Shown here: positions 54,244 through 62,637 of the stretch, in pieces
Layout: each line of letters opens with the position of its first letter
Position numbering within the stretch: position 1 is the stretch's first letter
Assembly (NCBI GenBank): GCA_031179305.1
Contig: JAPSHX010000017.1
Span: forward strand, 1-64,000
Direction of reading: 5' to 3'
DNA length: 64,000 nucleotides
Origin: Paenarthrobacter sp.
Lineage (GTDB): Bacteria; Actinomycetota; Actinomycetes; Actinomycetales; Micrococcaceae
Made by a program: the position numbers and the translations under genes
Notes under the pieces: model-generated
Told to the model about the DNA's origin: nothing
What the model saw: only the letters and a program-made list of their open reading frames with translations
Database searches by the model: none

Positions 54244-54723
54244 ATGACCACCGCTTCGCACCCCGCCGAACACCACCACATGATGGGGTTGACGCTTCGC
54301 AACACCGCCATGGGCGTTGGCATTGTATTTCTGCTGGTAGGCATCCTGGGCTTCATCCCGGGAATCACCACCAATTTCGGCGCCATGACCTTTGCGGGAC
54401 ATGAATCCGGCGCCATGCTGCTTGGAATCTTCCAAGTATCCATACTCCACAACATCGTTCACCTGCTGTTTGGCGTGGCCGGCTTGGCCATGGCAAGGAA
54501 CGCACGCATGGCCCGCCTGTTCCTCCTGGGCGGCGGCGCCGTGTACATCGTTCTTTGGATCTACGGCCTGGTCATCAACCAGGAAACAGCTGCCAACTTC
54601 GTCCCGTTCAATACGGCTGACAACTGGCTGCACCTGATCCTCGGCGTTGTCATGATTGGGCTGGGCGCCTGGCTGGGCAGGGATGCCATGGACGAAACAA
54701 CCACAGCACGACGGAAGATGTAG
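54244..54723 (+). CDS. DUF4383 membrane protein
   Basis: A 159-residue membrane protein with four hydrophobic segments. The DUF4383 pattern VSILHNIVHLLFGVAGLAMAR and TADNWLHLILGVVMIGLG is present. Start at the ATG at 54244 with AGGGAGGAC upstream; the track includes an extra TTG. The family is uncharacterised. Confidence 0.9.
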   Translation: MTTASHPAEHHHMMGLTLRNTAMGVGIVFLLVGILGFIPGITTNFGAMTFAGHESGAMLLGIFQVSILHNIVHLLFGVAGLAMARNARMARLFLLGGGAVYIVLWIYGLVINQETAANFVPFNTADNWLHLILGVVMIGLGAWLGRDAMDETTTARRKM

Positions 54724-54750
54724 ACCTTCCGCACGGCTTGTAAATCAACG

Positions 54751-54785
54751 ACGGCGACCGCTCCCTTTGAGGGGACGGCCGCCGT
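54751..54785 (+). terminator. terminator after DUF4383 gene
   Basis: Imperfect 16-bp arms (13 of 16 paired) ACGGCGACCGCTCCCT/AGGGGACGGCCGCCGT and a following TCTTTG run, between convergent genes. Confidence 0.6.
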
Positions 54786-54832
54786 TCTTTGTGCCCGCCG
54801 AGTTTCGGGGGGCTCGACGCCGGGCTGCCGGG

Positions 54833-55648
54833 CTACCGCGGGGCGCGGCCACCCAGGCGCGTGGTGACCTTGGCGGCGGCTGCGGCACAGGCTTCACCGA
54901 GGCTGTCCAGGGTGTCCTGCGAAACACGGAATTTCGGCGCGGGGATCAGGACGGACGCCACGATGTCGCCCCGATGGTCATAAACGGGCGATGCCACGCC
55001 GACTTCCTCAATGGACGTTTCTCCGAAGTTCACTGCCCAACCGCGCTTCACGGAGTCCCCTACCCGCTCGAGGTACGCCTCAATTGCCTCCTCGTCCAGA
55101 CCAGGAAGGGTGATCGAACCGCTGCGCAAGAGCTGACGCACCCGATCTTCATTCTCTGCGCCAAGGAACACCTGCACGGACGAACTTAGTGCCTCGCTGT
55201 AGCGCGCCCCCAACGGAGCGAGGTGTTTGACCTGATGCCGGCTGGGGATCTGTTCCACGCACATGGATTCGTTGCCGTTCCACACCATGAGTGCGCTCGT
55301 CTCCCCCGTCCGCTCAGTGAGTTCGCGCAGCACCGGGTAGGCAACCCGGCGTTCTTCGAGTTCCGCCAGGAGCGGGCCCGCCATGGCGATCATTCCCAGC
55401 CCCAAGCGGAACCTGCGCGAATCGACGTCGCGCTCTACAAGGTTCTCCTGTTCCAGCGTCGCGAGGATTCGGGAGACGGTGCTCTTGTGCAGGCTAACGC
55501 GGCCCGCGATTTCGGTGACTCCCAGGAGCGGTTCGTCGGCGGTGAAGCTCCGCAACACGGCGATGGCATTAACGATGACGGAGGTACTTTTGCTGTCGCC
55601 ACTGCCGTTGCTTGTTTCTGGAGCGTCGCTGGATTCCGAAGGAGTCAT
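54833..55648 (-). CDS. IclR family transcriptional regulator
   Basis: A 271-residue IclR regulator: N-terminal winged helix VIVNAIAVLRSFTADEPLLGVTEIAGRVSLHKSTVSRILATLEQENLV, then the GAF-like effector domain with CVEQIPSRHQVKHLAPLGARY. The ATG at 55648 is chosen by a leaderless promoter. It follows the creatinase gene on the same strand and may control creatine uptake and breakdown. Confidence 0.9.
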   Translation of the reverse strand: MTPSESSDAPETSNGSGDSKSTSVIVNAIAVLRSFTADEPLLGVTEIAGRVSLHKSTVSRILATLEQENLVERDVDSRRFRLGLGMIAMAGPLLAELEERRVAYPVLRELTERTGETSALMVWNGNESMCVEQIPSRHQVKHLAPLGARYSEALSSSVQVFLGAENEDRVRQLLRSGSITLPGLDEEAIEAYLERVGDSVKRGWAVNFGETSIEEVGVASPVYDHRGDIVASVLIPAPKFRVSQDTLDSLGEACAAAAAKVTTRLGGRAPR

Positions 55649-55654
55649 GGTTTC

Positions 55655-55660
55655 ACTATA
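55655..55660 (-). promoter_or_regulatory. -10 element of a leaderless iclR promoter
   Basis: On the minus strand TATAGT is followed by six bases and the IclR ATG; the longer track start lies upstream of this promoter. Confidence 0.55.
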
Positions 55661-55719
55661 TTTCGATTGGGCAGGCGCACCGGCCGGTGGACACCACGCT
55701 GTGCCCACCGGCCGGGTCA

Positions 55720-56976
55720 CTAGGCTCCGATGATGTTGTACTCGGGGCCGAACGGGAACTTGGTGATGTTCTCTGCACCGTCGTCACCGACTACCAGGAT
55801 GTCGTGCTCGCGGTATCCGCCCGCACCCGGCTGCCCTTCCAGCACCGTGATCATCGGTTCCATGGAGACCACCATGCCCGGCTCCAGAACGGTGTCGATG
55901 TCCTCACGCAGCTCCAGGCCCGCTTCGCGTCCGTAGTAGTGGCTCAGCACGCCGAACGAGTGGCCGTAGCCGAACGTGCGGTTGGCCAGCAAGCCACGGC
56001 TGATGTAGATCTCGTTGAGCTCGGCAGCGATGTCCTTGCAGACCGCACCTGGCTTGATGAGTTCCAGGCCGCGCTTGTGGACCTCCACATTGATGTTCCA
56101 CAGTTCCAGGGAGCGGGCATCTGGTTCGCCATAGAACAGGGTGCGCTCCAGTGCGGTGTAGTAGCCGCTGGTCATGGGGAAGCAATTCAGGGACAGGATG
56201 TCGTGTTCCTGGATCTTGCGGGTGGTGGCCCAGTTGTGCGCGCCGTCGGTGTTGATGCCGGACTGGAACCAAACCCAGGTGTCACGGATTTCAGAGTCCG
56301 GGAACGTGCGGGCAATCTCGTGGACCATGGCTTCCGTGCCGATCAAAGCAACCTCGTACTCGGTGATCCCGGCTGTGATGGCGTTGCGGATGGCTTCGCC
56401 GCCGAGGTCACCAATTCGGGCGCCGTGCTTGATGACCGCAATCTCCTCTTCCGACTTGATCATCCGCTGACGCATCGCTGCCTGCGCAACATCCACCAGC
56501 GTCGCCCCGGAGAAGGCGGCCTGGATCTTGTTGCGGTTGTCGAGCGGCAGCGAGTCATCTTCGACGCCGATGCGGCGCGGGTTGATGCCGCGGGTGCGCA
56601 GCACCTCCTGGATGGCGTGGATGTAATTGTCACGGCGCCAGTCCGTGTACACCAGGTTGTCACCATAGCTGCGGCGCCAAGGCATCCCGGCGTCGATATT
56701 CGCCGTAATGGTGACGGTGTCTTCCTTGGTGACCACCATGCCGTAGGAGCGGCCGAAGTAGGTGAAGAGGAAGTCCGAGTAGTACTTGATGGAGTGGTAG
56801 CTGGTGAGGATGACGGCGTCGAGGTCCTTCTCGGCCATGATGCTGCGGAGGCCGCTGAGGCGCCGCTCAAACTCGACGTCGGAGAAGGTCAGCGAGACCT
56901 TCTCGCCATTCTTGAGGACCTTGGTGCGCTCGAGGTTGGCCACATCGTTGACGGCCTCGTTCTGGGTGATTGTCAT
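55720..56976 (-). CDS. creatinase (creatine amidinohydrolase, M24 fold)
   Basis: A 418-residue pita-bread enzyme splitting creatine to sarcosine and urea in the cytoplasm. The match includes SYHSIKYYSDFLFTYFGRSYG, INTDGAHNWATTRK (catalytic His region), FGYGHSFGVLSHYYGREAG and EPGMVVSMEPMI. The metal ligands of aminopeptidase relatives are not expected in this branch. Start at MTITQNEAVN with AAAGGAA upstream. It lies 27 bp after the MFS gene and within 4 kb of the sarcosine oxidase operon, which supports the substrate. Confidence 0.92.
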   Translation of the reverse strand: MTITQNEAVNDVANLERTKVLKNGEKVSLTFSDVEFERRLSGLRSIMAEKDLDAVILTSYHSIKYYSDFLFTYFGRSYGMVVTKEDTVTITANIDAGMPWRRSYGDNLVYTDWRRDNYIHAIQEVLRTRGINPRRIGVEDDSLPLDNRNKIQAAFSGATLVDVAQAAMRQRMIKSEEEIAVIKHGARIGDLGGEAIRNAITAGITEYEVALIGTEAMVHEIARTFPDSEIRDTWVWFQSGINTDGAHNWATTRKIQEHDILSLNCFPMTSGYYTALERTLFYGEPDARSLELWNINVEVHKRGLELIKPGAVCKDIAAELNEIYISRGLLANRTFGYGHSFGVLSHYYGREAGLELREDIDTVLEPGMVVSMEPMITVLEGQPGAGGYREHDILVVGDDGAENITKFPFGPEYNIIGA

Positions 56977-57003
56977 GGTGGTTCCTTTCAATAGGTGGTT
57001 GTA

Positions 57004-58362
57004 CTAGTCCTGCAGCAGAGGCTTTTTGGAAGTCTCGGCGGCGAACAGGACTGCGATGAGGGAAACTATGGCGGCGGCAACGAGGTACCAGCCGGGGGCA
57101 AGTTTGCTGGCGGTCATGCCGATCAGGAGGGTTGCCATGAATGGTGCGGTGCCTCCGAACAGGGCGTTGGAGAGGTTGAAGCTGACGGCGAAGCCTGTGT
57201 AGCGGACCTTCGTGGGGAAGAGTTCGGCGAGGAAACTGGGCAGGGTGCCGTCGTTGAGGGTGAGCATGCCGCCCAGCAGGATCTGCACCAGGACGATCAC
57301 CAGGAAGTTGCGGGTGTCCAGGAGCATGAACGCTGGCACCGTCAGCAATATGAAGAGGACTGAAGCGGTGATGAGCATGCGCTTTCGCCCGAATTTGTCC
57401 GAAGCGATGCCCGTCAGGAAGATAAAGCCGATGTAGCTGGCCAGCGCGATGGTGGTGGCCAGGAACGACTCCGTGGCACCGAAGCCCAACTCCTCCGATA
57501 GGTAGGTGGGCATGTAGCTGAGGATCACGTAGAAGCCGACGGCGTTCAGCAGCACCGCACCTGTGGCGATGATCAACTGTTTCTTGTACGTCTTGAACAT
57601 TGCCAACGCGGGAGCCTTGACGCCGTCGTCCTTCTCGGCCAGTTCACGGAACGCCGGAGTGTCCTCCAGCTTGGTGCGAATGTACCGGCCGATCAGACCC
57701 ATGGGCGCGGCGAGCAGGAACGGCAACCGCCAGCCCCACTCGTTGAGCTGCTCCGCGCTAAGTACTGACGTCAGCAGGGCGGCAAGCAAGGATCCCAACA
57801 GCAGGCCCGCTGCAGTACTGGCAGGCACGACGGCGGCATAGAGTCCGCGTCGATTGGGCGGGGCATACTCCACCAGGAAGGCGGAAGCTCCCGCGTACTC
57901 GCCGGCTGCGGAGAATCCTTGGACGACTCTTACAAGCAGGAGCAGGATCGGCGCCATCACGCCAATGGTGGCGTAGCCCGGTATCAGTGCGATGCAGAAC
58001 GTGGCTACTGACATCAGCAAGATCGAGAGGGACAACGCCTGCTTTCGTCCGAGGCGATCGCCGATATGTCCCCAGATGAAACCACCAAGCGGCCTCACGA
58101 AGAAGCTGATGGCGAAGACCCCGAAGGTTGCCAGGAGGGCTGTCTGACGGTCTGACTCCGGGAAGAAAACTGTTGAGATGATGCCGGCCAAATAGCCGTA
58201 AACGGCGTAGTCGAACCATTCAACAAAGTTGCCGATGAAGCTGGCCGTGACCACTCGTCGTCGAGTGTCCTTGCTGACTGTGTTGTTAGGGCTGAGGGTG
58301 TGGTTGGAGCCGGAGGCGGGCGAAACACCTTGCTCGGCTGCCACAGAGGATTCATTGCTCAT
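57004..58362 (-). CDS. MFS (MHS family) transporter, probably for creatine
   Basis: A 452-residue major facilitator with 12 membrane segments. Metabolite:H+ symporter features include NFVEWFDYAVYGYLAG, GHIGDRLGRKQAL between segments 2 and 3 and GIASDKFGRKRML between 8 and 9. I use the ATG at MSNESSVAAEQ with GGTGGA upstream. Together with the next gene it forms an operon, suggesting creatine or another N-methylated substrate. Substrate is inferred from the neighbours. Confidence 0.88.
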   Translation of the reverse strand: MSNESSVAAEQGVSPASGSNHTLSPNNTVSKDTRRRVVTASFIGNFVEWFDYAVYGYLAGIISTVFFPESDRQTALLATFGVFAISFFVRPLGGFIWGHIGDRLGRKQALSLSILLMSVATFCIALIPGYATIGVMAPILLLLVRVVQGFSAAGEYAGASAFLVEYAPPNRRGLYAAVVPASTAAGLLLGSLLAALLTSVLSAEQLNEWGWRLPFLLAAPMGLIGRYIRTKLEDTPAFRELAEKDDGVKAPALAMFKTYKKQLIIATGAVLLNAVGFYVILSYMPTYLSEELGFGATESFLATTIALASYIGFIFLTGIASDKFGRKRMLITASVLFILLTVPAFMLLDTRNFLVIVLVQILLGGMLTLNDGTLPSFLAELFPTKVRYTGFAVSFNLSNALFGGTAPFMATLLIGMTASKLAPGWYLVAAAIVSLIAVLFAAETSKKPLLQD

Positions 58363-58751
58363 GTGTCCACCAAAATCATTGGGGTTGCATTCAACGCAAC
58401 GCTGTTGCACCAGAGTATGTGTGAGCGACGCCACGGTCAAGGGTCAATATGAAAGTAACAAGGAGCATTGAAAGTTCGCAGCTGCGGGAGAACCGGCTTC
58501 CCCGCAGAATTTGGCAGGCATGACGCCTGTTGCAACAGTAGGAACATTGTTGCGTCAGAGGAGCATTCGACGGCCCTTAAGCTCCTGTGCCACAGAAAAG
58601 GACGGGAGACAGCTACGCGCGTAGGAGCCACCACGGATGATCAGCGACACCCAAATACAGGAGGCCTCACTGAATATGCGCAGCGCGCAGGAATTCGGGG
58701 CCAGAGAGCGACCCGCCAAGCACGCGGGACGTGAGAGGGCGTTCGGAAGCT
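58363..58751. other. intergenic regulatory region of the creatine/sarcosine genes
   Basis: This 389-bp region lies upstream of the MFS-creatinase operon and downstream of the GntR gene. It holds GTTGCATTCAACGCAAC (58384-58400), CTGTTGCAACAG (58527-58538) and a third TTGTTGCGTC (58549-58556), repeated GTTGCA-type motifs likely bound by the IclR or GntR regulator. No coding ORF is convincing. Confidence 0.6.
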
Positions 58752-59423
58752 CTAGAGGACCTTGCGGATGGTCTCTTCGAAGCTGACTACGTGGTGCAGG
58801 GCGAGCTCGGCGGCGCGTTCTTCGTCGCCGTCAGCTATGGCCGTGAGGAGGTCGGCGTGCTCGGAGATGTGACCGGAAACGGAAGGCATTTTTTCGAGCA
58901 TGTGGCACCAGATTCGGGTGGCCAGGTTGTCATAACGAATGAGGACGTCTTCGAGGTGCGCGTTGGCGGAAGCCTTGTAGATGAGTCGGTGCACTTGGAT
59001 GTCGTACCGCATGAGTTCTTGGGAGGAGTTGTCCCTGCCTTCAAGATCACGGATTGCAGCGGCGACAGCGCGGAGCTCCGAGCGCATGGCAGGGCTGGCC
59101 ATGCGGGCGGCTTTCCTGGAGGCGAGCGGCTCCAGGAGTTCGCGGATCTCGGAAACTTCGGCAAGCTGGGTAATGTCCACCCCGGTGGCGAACGTACCGC
59201 GCCTCGGATAGGACACCACGAGGTGGTCGCTTTCGAGTCGCTTGATGGCCTCCCGAACGGGAGTGCGTCCGATCCCCAGTTCAGCAGCGATTTGGCCGTC
59301 GTTGATGGGGTCGCCGGGTTTCACATCCAGCATGATGAGCCTGTCACGCAGCAGCAGGTAAGCGTTCTCCGCCAGGGACGAACCCTGCGGAGTTGATTCC
59401 AGTGCTTCCAATGCGGCGCTCAT
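58752..59423 (-). CDS. GntR family (FCD) regulator of sarcosine metabolism
   Basis: A 223-residue FCD-type GntR protein: winged helix PGDPINDGQIAAELGIGRTPVREAIKRLESDHLV at about residues 35-80, FCD helices after 100 with RYDIQVHRLIYKAS. GGGAGAG before the ATG supports the start. It is divergent from glyA-soxBDA and probably regulates them. Confidence 0.9.
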   Translation of the reverse strand: MSAALEALESTPQGSSLAENAYLLLRDRLIMLDVKPGDPINDGQIAAELGIGRTPVREAIKRLESDHLVVSYPRRGTFATGVDITQLAEVSEIRELLEPLASRKAARMASPAMRSELRAVAAAIRDLEGRDNSSQELMRYDIQVHRLIYKASANAHLEDVLIRYDNLATRIWCHMLEKMPSVSGHISEHADLLTAIADGDEERAAELALHHVVSFEETIRKVL

Positions 59424-59501
59424 TGCTCTCTCCCGTCGTCCTACTTCAGTCTGCTGGATGAGTTACCGCAGACCTGTTGACGACCATGTGATCTTCAACA
59501 T

Positions 59502-59515
59502 ACTATGGCAATAGT
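59502..59515. promoter_or_regulatory. candidate operator in the glyA promoter
   Basis: ACTATGGCAATAGT is an ACTAT/ATAGT inverted repeat around 4 bases in an AT-rich stretch between the divergent GntR gene and glyA. It lies 60-70 bp before the glyA ATG. Confidence 0.4.
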
Positions 59516-59573
59516 TCTAATATATCAGTTGCCTAACAGTCGGCCACTAGACAAGCTTTTGAAGGAGAACACC

Positions 59574-60959
59574 ATGGTTGAACCGCTGATCCGCCCGCTC
59601 GCCCAGGCGGACCCGGAGGTCGATCAGGCGATCGCCCAGGAACTCATCCGCCAGCAGTCCACGCTGGAAATGATCGCCTCCGAAAACTTCGCCCCAACGG
59701 CCGTCATGGAAGCCCAGGGATCGGTGCTGACCAATAAGTACGCCGAGGGATACCCAGGCAAGCGCTACTACGGCGGCTGCGAACACGTTGATGTGATCGA
59801 GCAGCTGGCGATTGACCGCTTGAAGTCCCTGTTCGGCGCAGAATTCGCCAACGTCCAGCCGCACTCCGGCGCACAGGCCAACGCCTCGGCCATGCACGCG
59901 CTGATCACTCCGGGCGACACCATCATGGGCCTGAACCTCGCCCACGGCGGACACCTGACCCACGGCATGCGCATCAACTTCTCCGGCAAGCTGTACAAAG
60001 TTGTTCCTTACGGCGTTCGCGAGGACACTCACACCGTAGATATGGCTGAAGTTGAGCGCCTCGCCCTCGAGAGCAAGCCGCAGCTGATCGTCGCCGGCTG
60101 GTCCGCTTACTCCCGCCAGCTGGACTTCGCCGAATTCCGCCGCATCGCGGACCTGGTGGGCGCCTACCTCATGGTGGACATGGCCCACTTCGCGGGTCTC
60201 GTCGCCGCAGGTCTCCACCCCAGCCCGGTACCGCACGCCCACATCGTCACCAGCACAACCCACAAGACCCTTGGTGGCCCTCGCGGTGGTGTGATTCTCA
60301 CCAACGACGCCGACATCGCCAAGAAGGTGAACTCCGCCGTCTTCCCCGGCCAGCAAGGTGGACCGCTGGAACACGTCATCGCTGCCAAGGCCGTAGCTTT
60401 CAAGATGGCCGCGGAGCCGGAATTCCAGGAACGCCAGGTCCGCGTTCTCGAAGGCTCAAAGATCCTTGCCCAGCGACTTCTCCAAGAAGACGTAGCTGCA
60501 GCCGGCATCTCGGTTGTCAGCGGCGGAACAGACGTCCACCTGGTCCTCGCCGACCTCCGCCACTCCGTCCTCAACGGCCAGCAGGCCGAAGACACGCTGC
60601 ACCGAATTGGCATCACGGTCAACCGCAACGCAGTGCCCTTCGACCCCCGCCCGCCGATGGTTTCGTCCGGTCTGCGCATCGGCACCCCTGCCCTCGCCGC
60701 CCGCGGTTTCGGCGCCGAGGACTTCACCGAAGTCTCTGACATCATCGCGACGGCGTTGATCGCCGCAGCGAACAGCGGCACCAAAGCAGACGGCACCGAA
60801 GCAGGCACCGAAGCTGACGTCACCTTGGACGACGCCACCGCCGTCGAGCTTCGCCGCCGCGTGACCGCACTGGCGGAGAAGTTCCCGCTTTACCCGCACC
60901 TTTCCAATAACGGCAATGGCGCCGTAACCGAAGCAGAACTGATTGGAGCAGCCCAGTGA
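59574..60959 (+). CDS. glyA: serine hydroxymethyltransferase
   Basis: A 461-residue PLP enzyme interconverting serine and glycine with tetrahydrofolate. The signature [12 protein letters not shown] with the PLP lysine, EMIASENF and YPGKRYYGG are intact. Near the C-terminus there is an unusual polar insertion ([14 protein letters not shown]) before the last helices. GAAGGAG precedes the ATG. As the first gene of the sox operon it would use methylene-THF and glycine made from sarcosine. It need not be the only glyA of the genome. Confidence 0.96.
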   Translation: MVEPLIRPLAQADPEVDQAIAQELIRQQSTLEMIASENFAPTAVMEAQGSVLTNKYAEGYPGKRYYGGCEHVDVIEQLAIDRLKSLFGAEFANVQPHSGAQANASAMHALITPGDTIMGLNLAHGGHLTHGMRINFSGKLYKVVPYGVREDTHTVDMAEVERLALESKPQLIVAGWSAYSRQLDFAEFRRIADLVGAYLMVDMAHFAGLVAAGLHPSPVPHAHIVTSTTHKTLGGPRGGVILTNDADIAKKVNSAVFPGQQGGPLEHVIAAKAVAFKMAAEPEFQERQVRVLEGSKILAQRLLQEDVAAAGISVVSGGTDVHLVLADLRHSVLNGQQAEDTLHRIGITVNRNAVPFDPRPPMVSSGLRIGTPALAARGFGAEDFTEVSDIIATALIAAANSGTKADGTEAGTEADVTLDDATAVELRRRVTALAEKFPLYPHLSNNGNGAVTEAELIGAAQ

Positions 60960-62176
60960 GTGCAGACCACCTCCCCGAACACCCGGACTTCCTCTGGCGC
61001 AACCCGGAACCGAAGAAAAGCTACGACGCAGTGATTGTGGGCGGCGGCGGGCACGGCCTCGCCACCGCATACTTCCTGGCGAAGAACCACGGCATGACCA
61101 ACATCGCCATCCTGGAAAAGGGCTGGCTGGCCGGTGGAAACATGGCCCGTAACACCACCATCATCCGTTCCAACTACCTCTGGGACGAGAGCGCCGCCAT
61201 TTATGAGCACGCCCTCAAACTCTGGGAGATCCTCCCGGAAGAGTTGGAGTACGACTTCCTGTTCAGCCAGCGTGGCGTTATGAACCTGGCCCACACTTTG
61301 GGTGATGTCCGCGAAAGCGTTCGCCGCGTGGGCGCCAACAGGCTCAACGGCGTGGACGCTGAATGGCTGGACCCGGAGCAGGTCAAGGAACTCTGCCCCA
61401 TCCTGAACATCAGCGACAACATCCGCTACCCGGTTATGGGCGCCACGTACCAGCCGCGTGCAGGCATCGCCAAGCACGACCACGTTGCATGGGCCTTCGC
61501 CCGCAAATGCGATGAACTCGGTGTGGACATCATCCAGAACTGTGAAGTCACCGGCTTCGTCAAGGACGGCAACCGCGTCACCGGCGTCAAGACCACCCGC
61601 GGCAATATCAACACCGAGAAGGTGGGCCTCTGCGCCGCCGGCCACAGCTCGGTACTGGCAGAAATGGCAGGCTTCCGCCTGCCGATCCAGTCGCACCCGC
61701 TCCAGGCACTGGTTTCGGAACTGCACGAGCCGGTCCACCCCACGGTGGTCATGTCCAACCACGTTCACGTGTACGTCTCCCAGGCCCACAAGGGCGAACT
61801 GGTGATGGGCGCCGGCGTGGACTCCTACAACGGCTACGGCCAGCGCGGTTCGTTCCACGTGATCGAGGAGCAGATGGCAGCCGCCGTGGAGCTCTTCCCG
61901 ATTTTCGCCCGGGCCCACGTGCTCCGGACCTGGGGCGGGATCGTGGACACCACGTTGGACGCCTCTCCGATCGTTGGCCTTTCACCTGTGGAGAACATGT
62001 TCGTCAACTGCGGTTGGGGAACGGGCGGCTTCAAGGGCACCCCGGCAGCGGGCCTGACCTTCGCCCACACCATCGCCACCGGCGCTCCTCACAAGCTGAA
62101 CAAGCCCTTCGCCCTGGAACGCTTCGAAACCGGAGCCTTGATCGACGAACACGGCGCCGCAGCCGTGGCCCACTAG
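60956..62176 (+). CDS. soxB: sarcosine oxidase beta subunit
   Basis: A 406-residue FAD-binding subunit of heterotetrameric sarcosine oxidase, which oxidises sarcosine and carries covalent FMN on a histidine. The Rossmann motif [18 protein letters not shown], the [14 protein letters not shown] block and [14 protein letters not shown] are conserved. GTG start overlapping the glyA stop (GTGA). Catalytic and flavin site residues look intact. Confidence 0.96.
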   Translation: MSADHLPEHPDFLWRNPEPKKSYDAVIVGGGGHGLATAYFLAKNHGMTNIAILEKGWLAGGNMARNTTIIRSNYLWDESAAIYEHALKLWEILPEELEYDFLFSQRGVMNLAHTLGDVRESVRRVGANRLNGVDAEWLDPEQVKELCPILNISDNIRYPVMGATYQPRAGIAKHDHVAWAFARKCDELGVDIIQNCEVTGFVKDGNRVTGVKTTRGNINTEKVGLCAAGHSSVLAEMAGFRLPIQSHPLQALVSELHEPVHPTVVMSNHVHVYVSQAHKGELVMGAGVDSYNGYGQRGSFHVIEEQMAAAVELFPIFARAHVLRTWGGIVDTTLDASPIVGLSPVENMFVNCGWGTGGFKGTPAAGLTFAHTIATGAPHKLNKPFALERFETGALIDEHGAAAVAH

Positions 62177-62197
62177 CCAGGACAGGACAGGAAAAAC

Positions 62198-62635
62198 ATG
62201 CTTCTCATTTCATGCCCCAACTGCGGGCCACGCGACGAAACCGAATTCCACTACGGCGGCCAGGCACACATCGCCTACCCGGAGAACCCCAACGACCTCA
62301 CGGACCGCGAATGGGCTGAGTACCTGTTCTACCGGGAAAACACCAAGGGCACCTTCGCCGAGCGCTGGGTCCACAGCACCGGCTGCCGCCAATGGTTCAA
62401 CATGCTCCGCGACACCGTGAGCTACGAAATCCACTCCATCTACGCAATGGGCCAGCCCCGCCCCGACCTCGCTAAGAGTACGGCGGCAGGAACAGGCACA
62501 ACCCCCACGAGCGAACCGGCCCAGCCCGGCGAGTTCACCCAAAGCGGCGACTTCGGCCAAGCAGGCGAACCAGGCCTCGCACCCGGGGCCGCAACAACAG
62601 GCGCCACAGCACCCACCTCCTCGGAAGGAGTCTAG
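62198..62635 (+). CDS. soxD: sarcosine oxidase delta subunit
   Basis: A 145-residue subunit with a zinc site: C6, C9, H59 and C63 (SCPNCGPR and HSTGCRQWF). Residues 1-100 match the usual ~95-residue SoxD. The last 45 residues are an Ala/Gly/Thr/Pro-rich extension (GTTPTSEPAQPGEFTQ...) probably disordered. It starts 21 bp after soxB and is followed by soxA 2 bp later. Confidence 0.95.
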   Translation: MLLISCPNCGPRDETEFHYGGQAHIAYPENPNDLTDREWAEYLFYRENTKGTFAERWVHSTGCRQWFNMLRDTVSYEIHSIYAMGQPRPDLAKSTAAGTGTTPTSEPAQPGEFTQSGDFGQAGEPGLAPGAATTGATAPTSSEGV

Positions 62636-62637
62636 AA

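Noticed and set aside
58468-58734. 88-codon ORF in the intergenic region upstream of the MFS gene
   Set aside because: No ribosome site, atypical composition and regulatory repeats inside it; no domain recognised.
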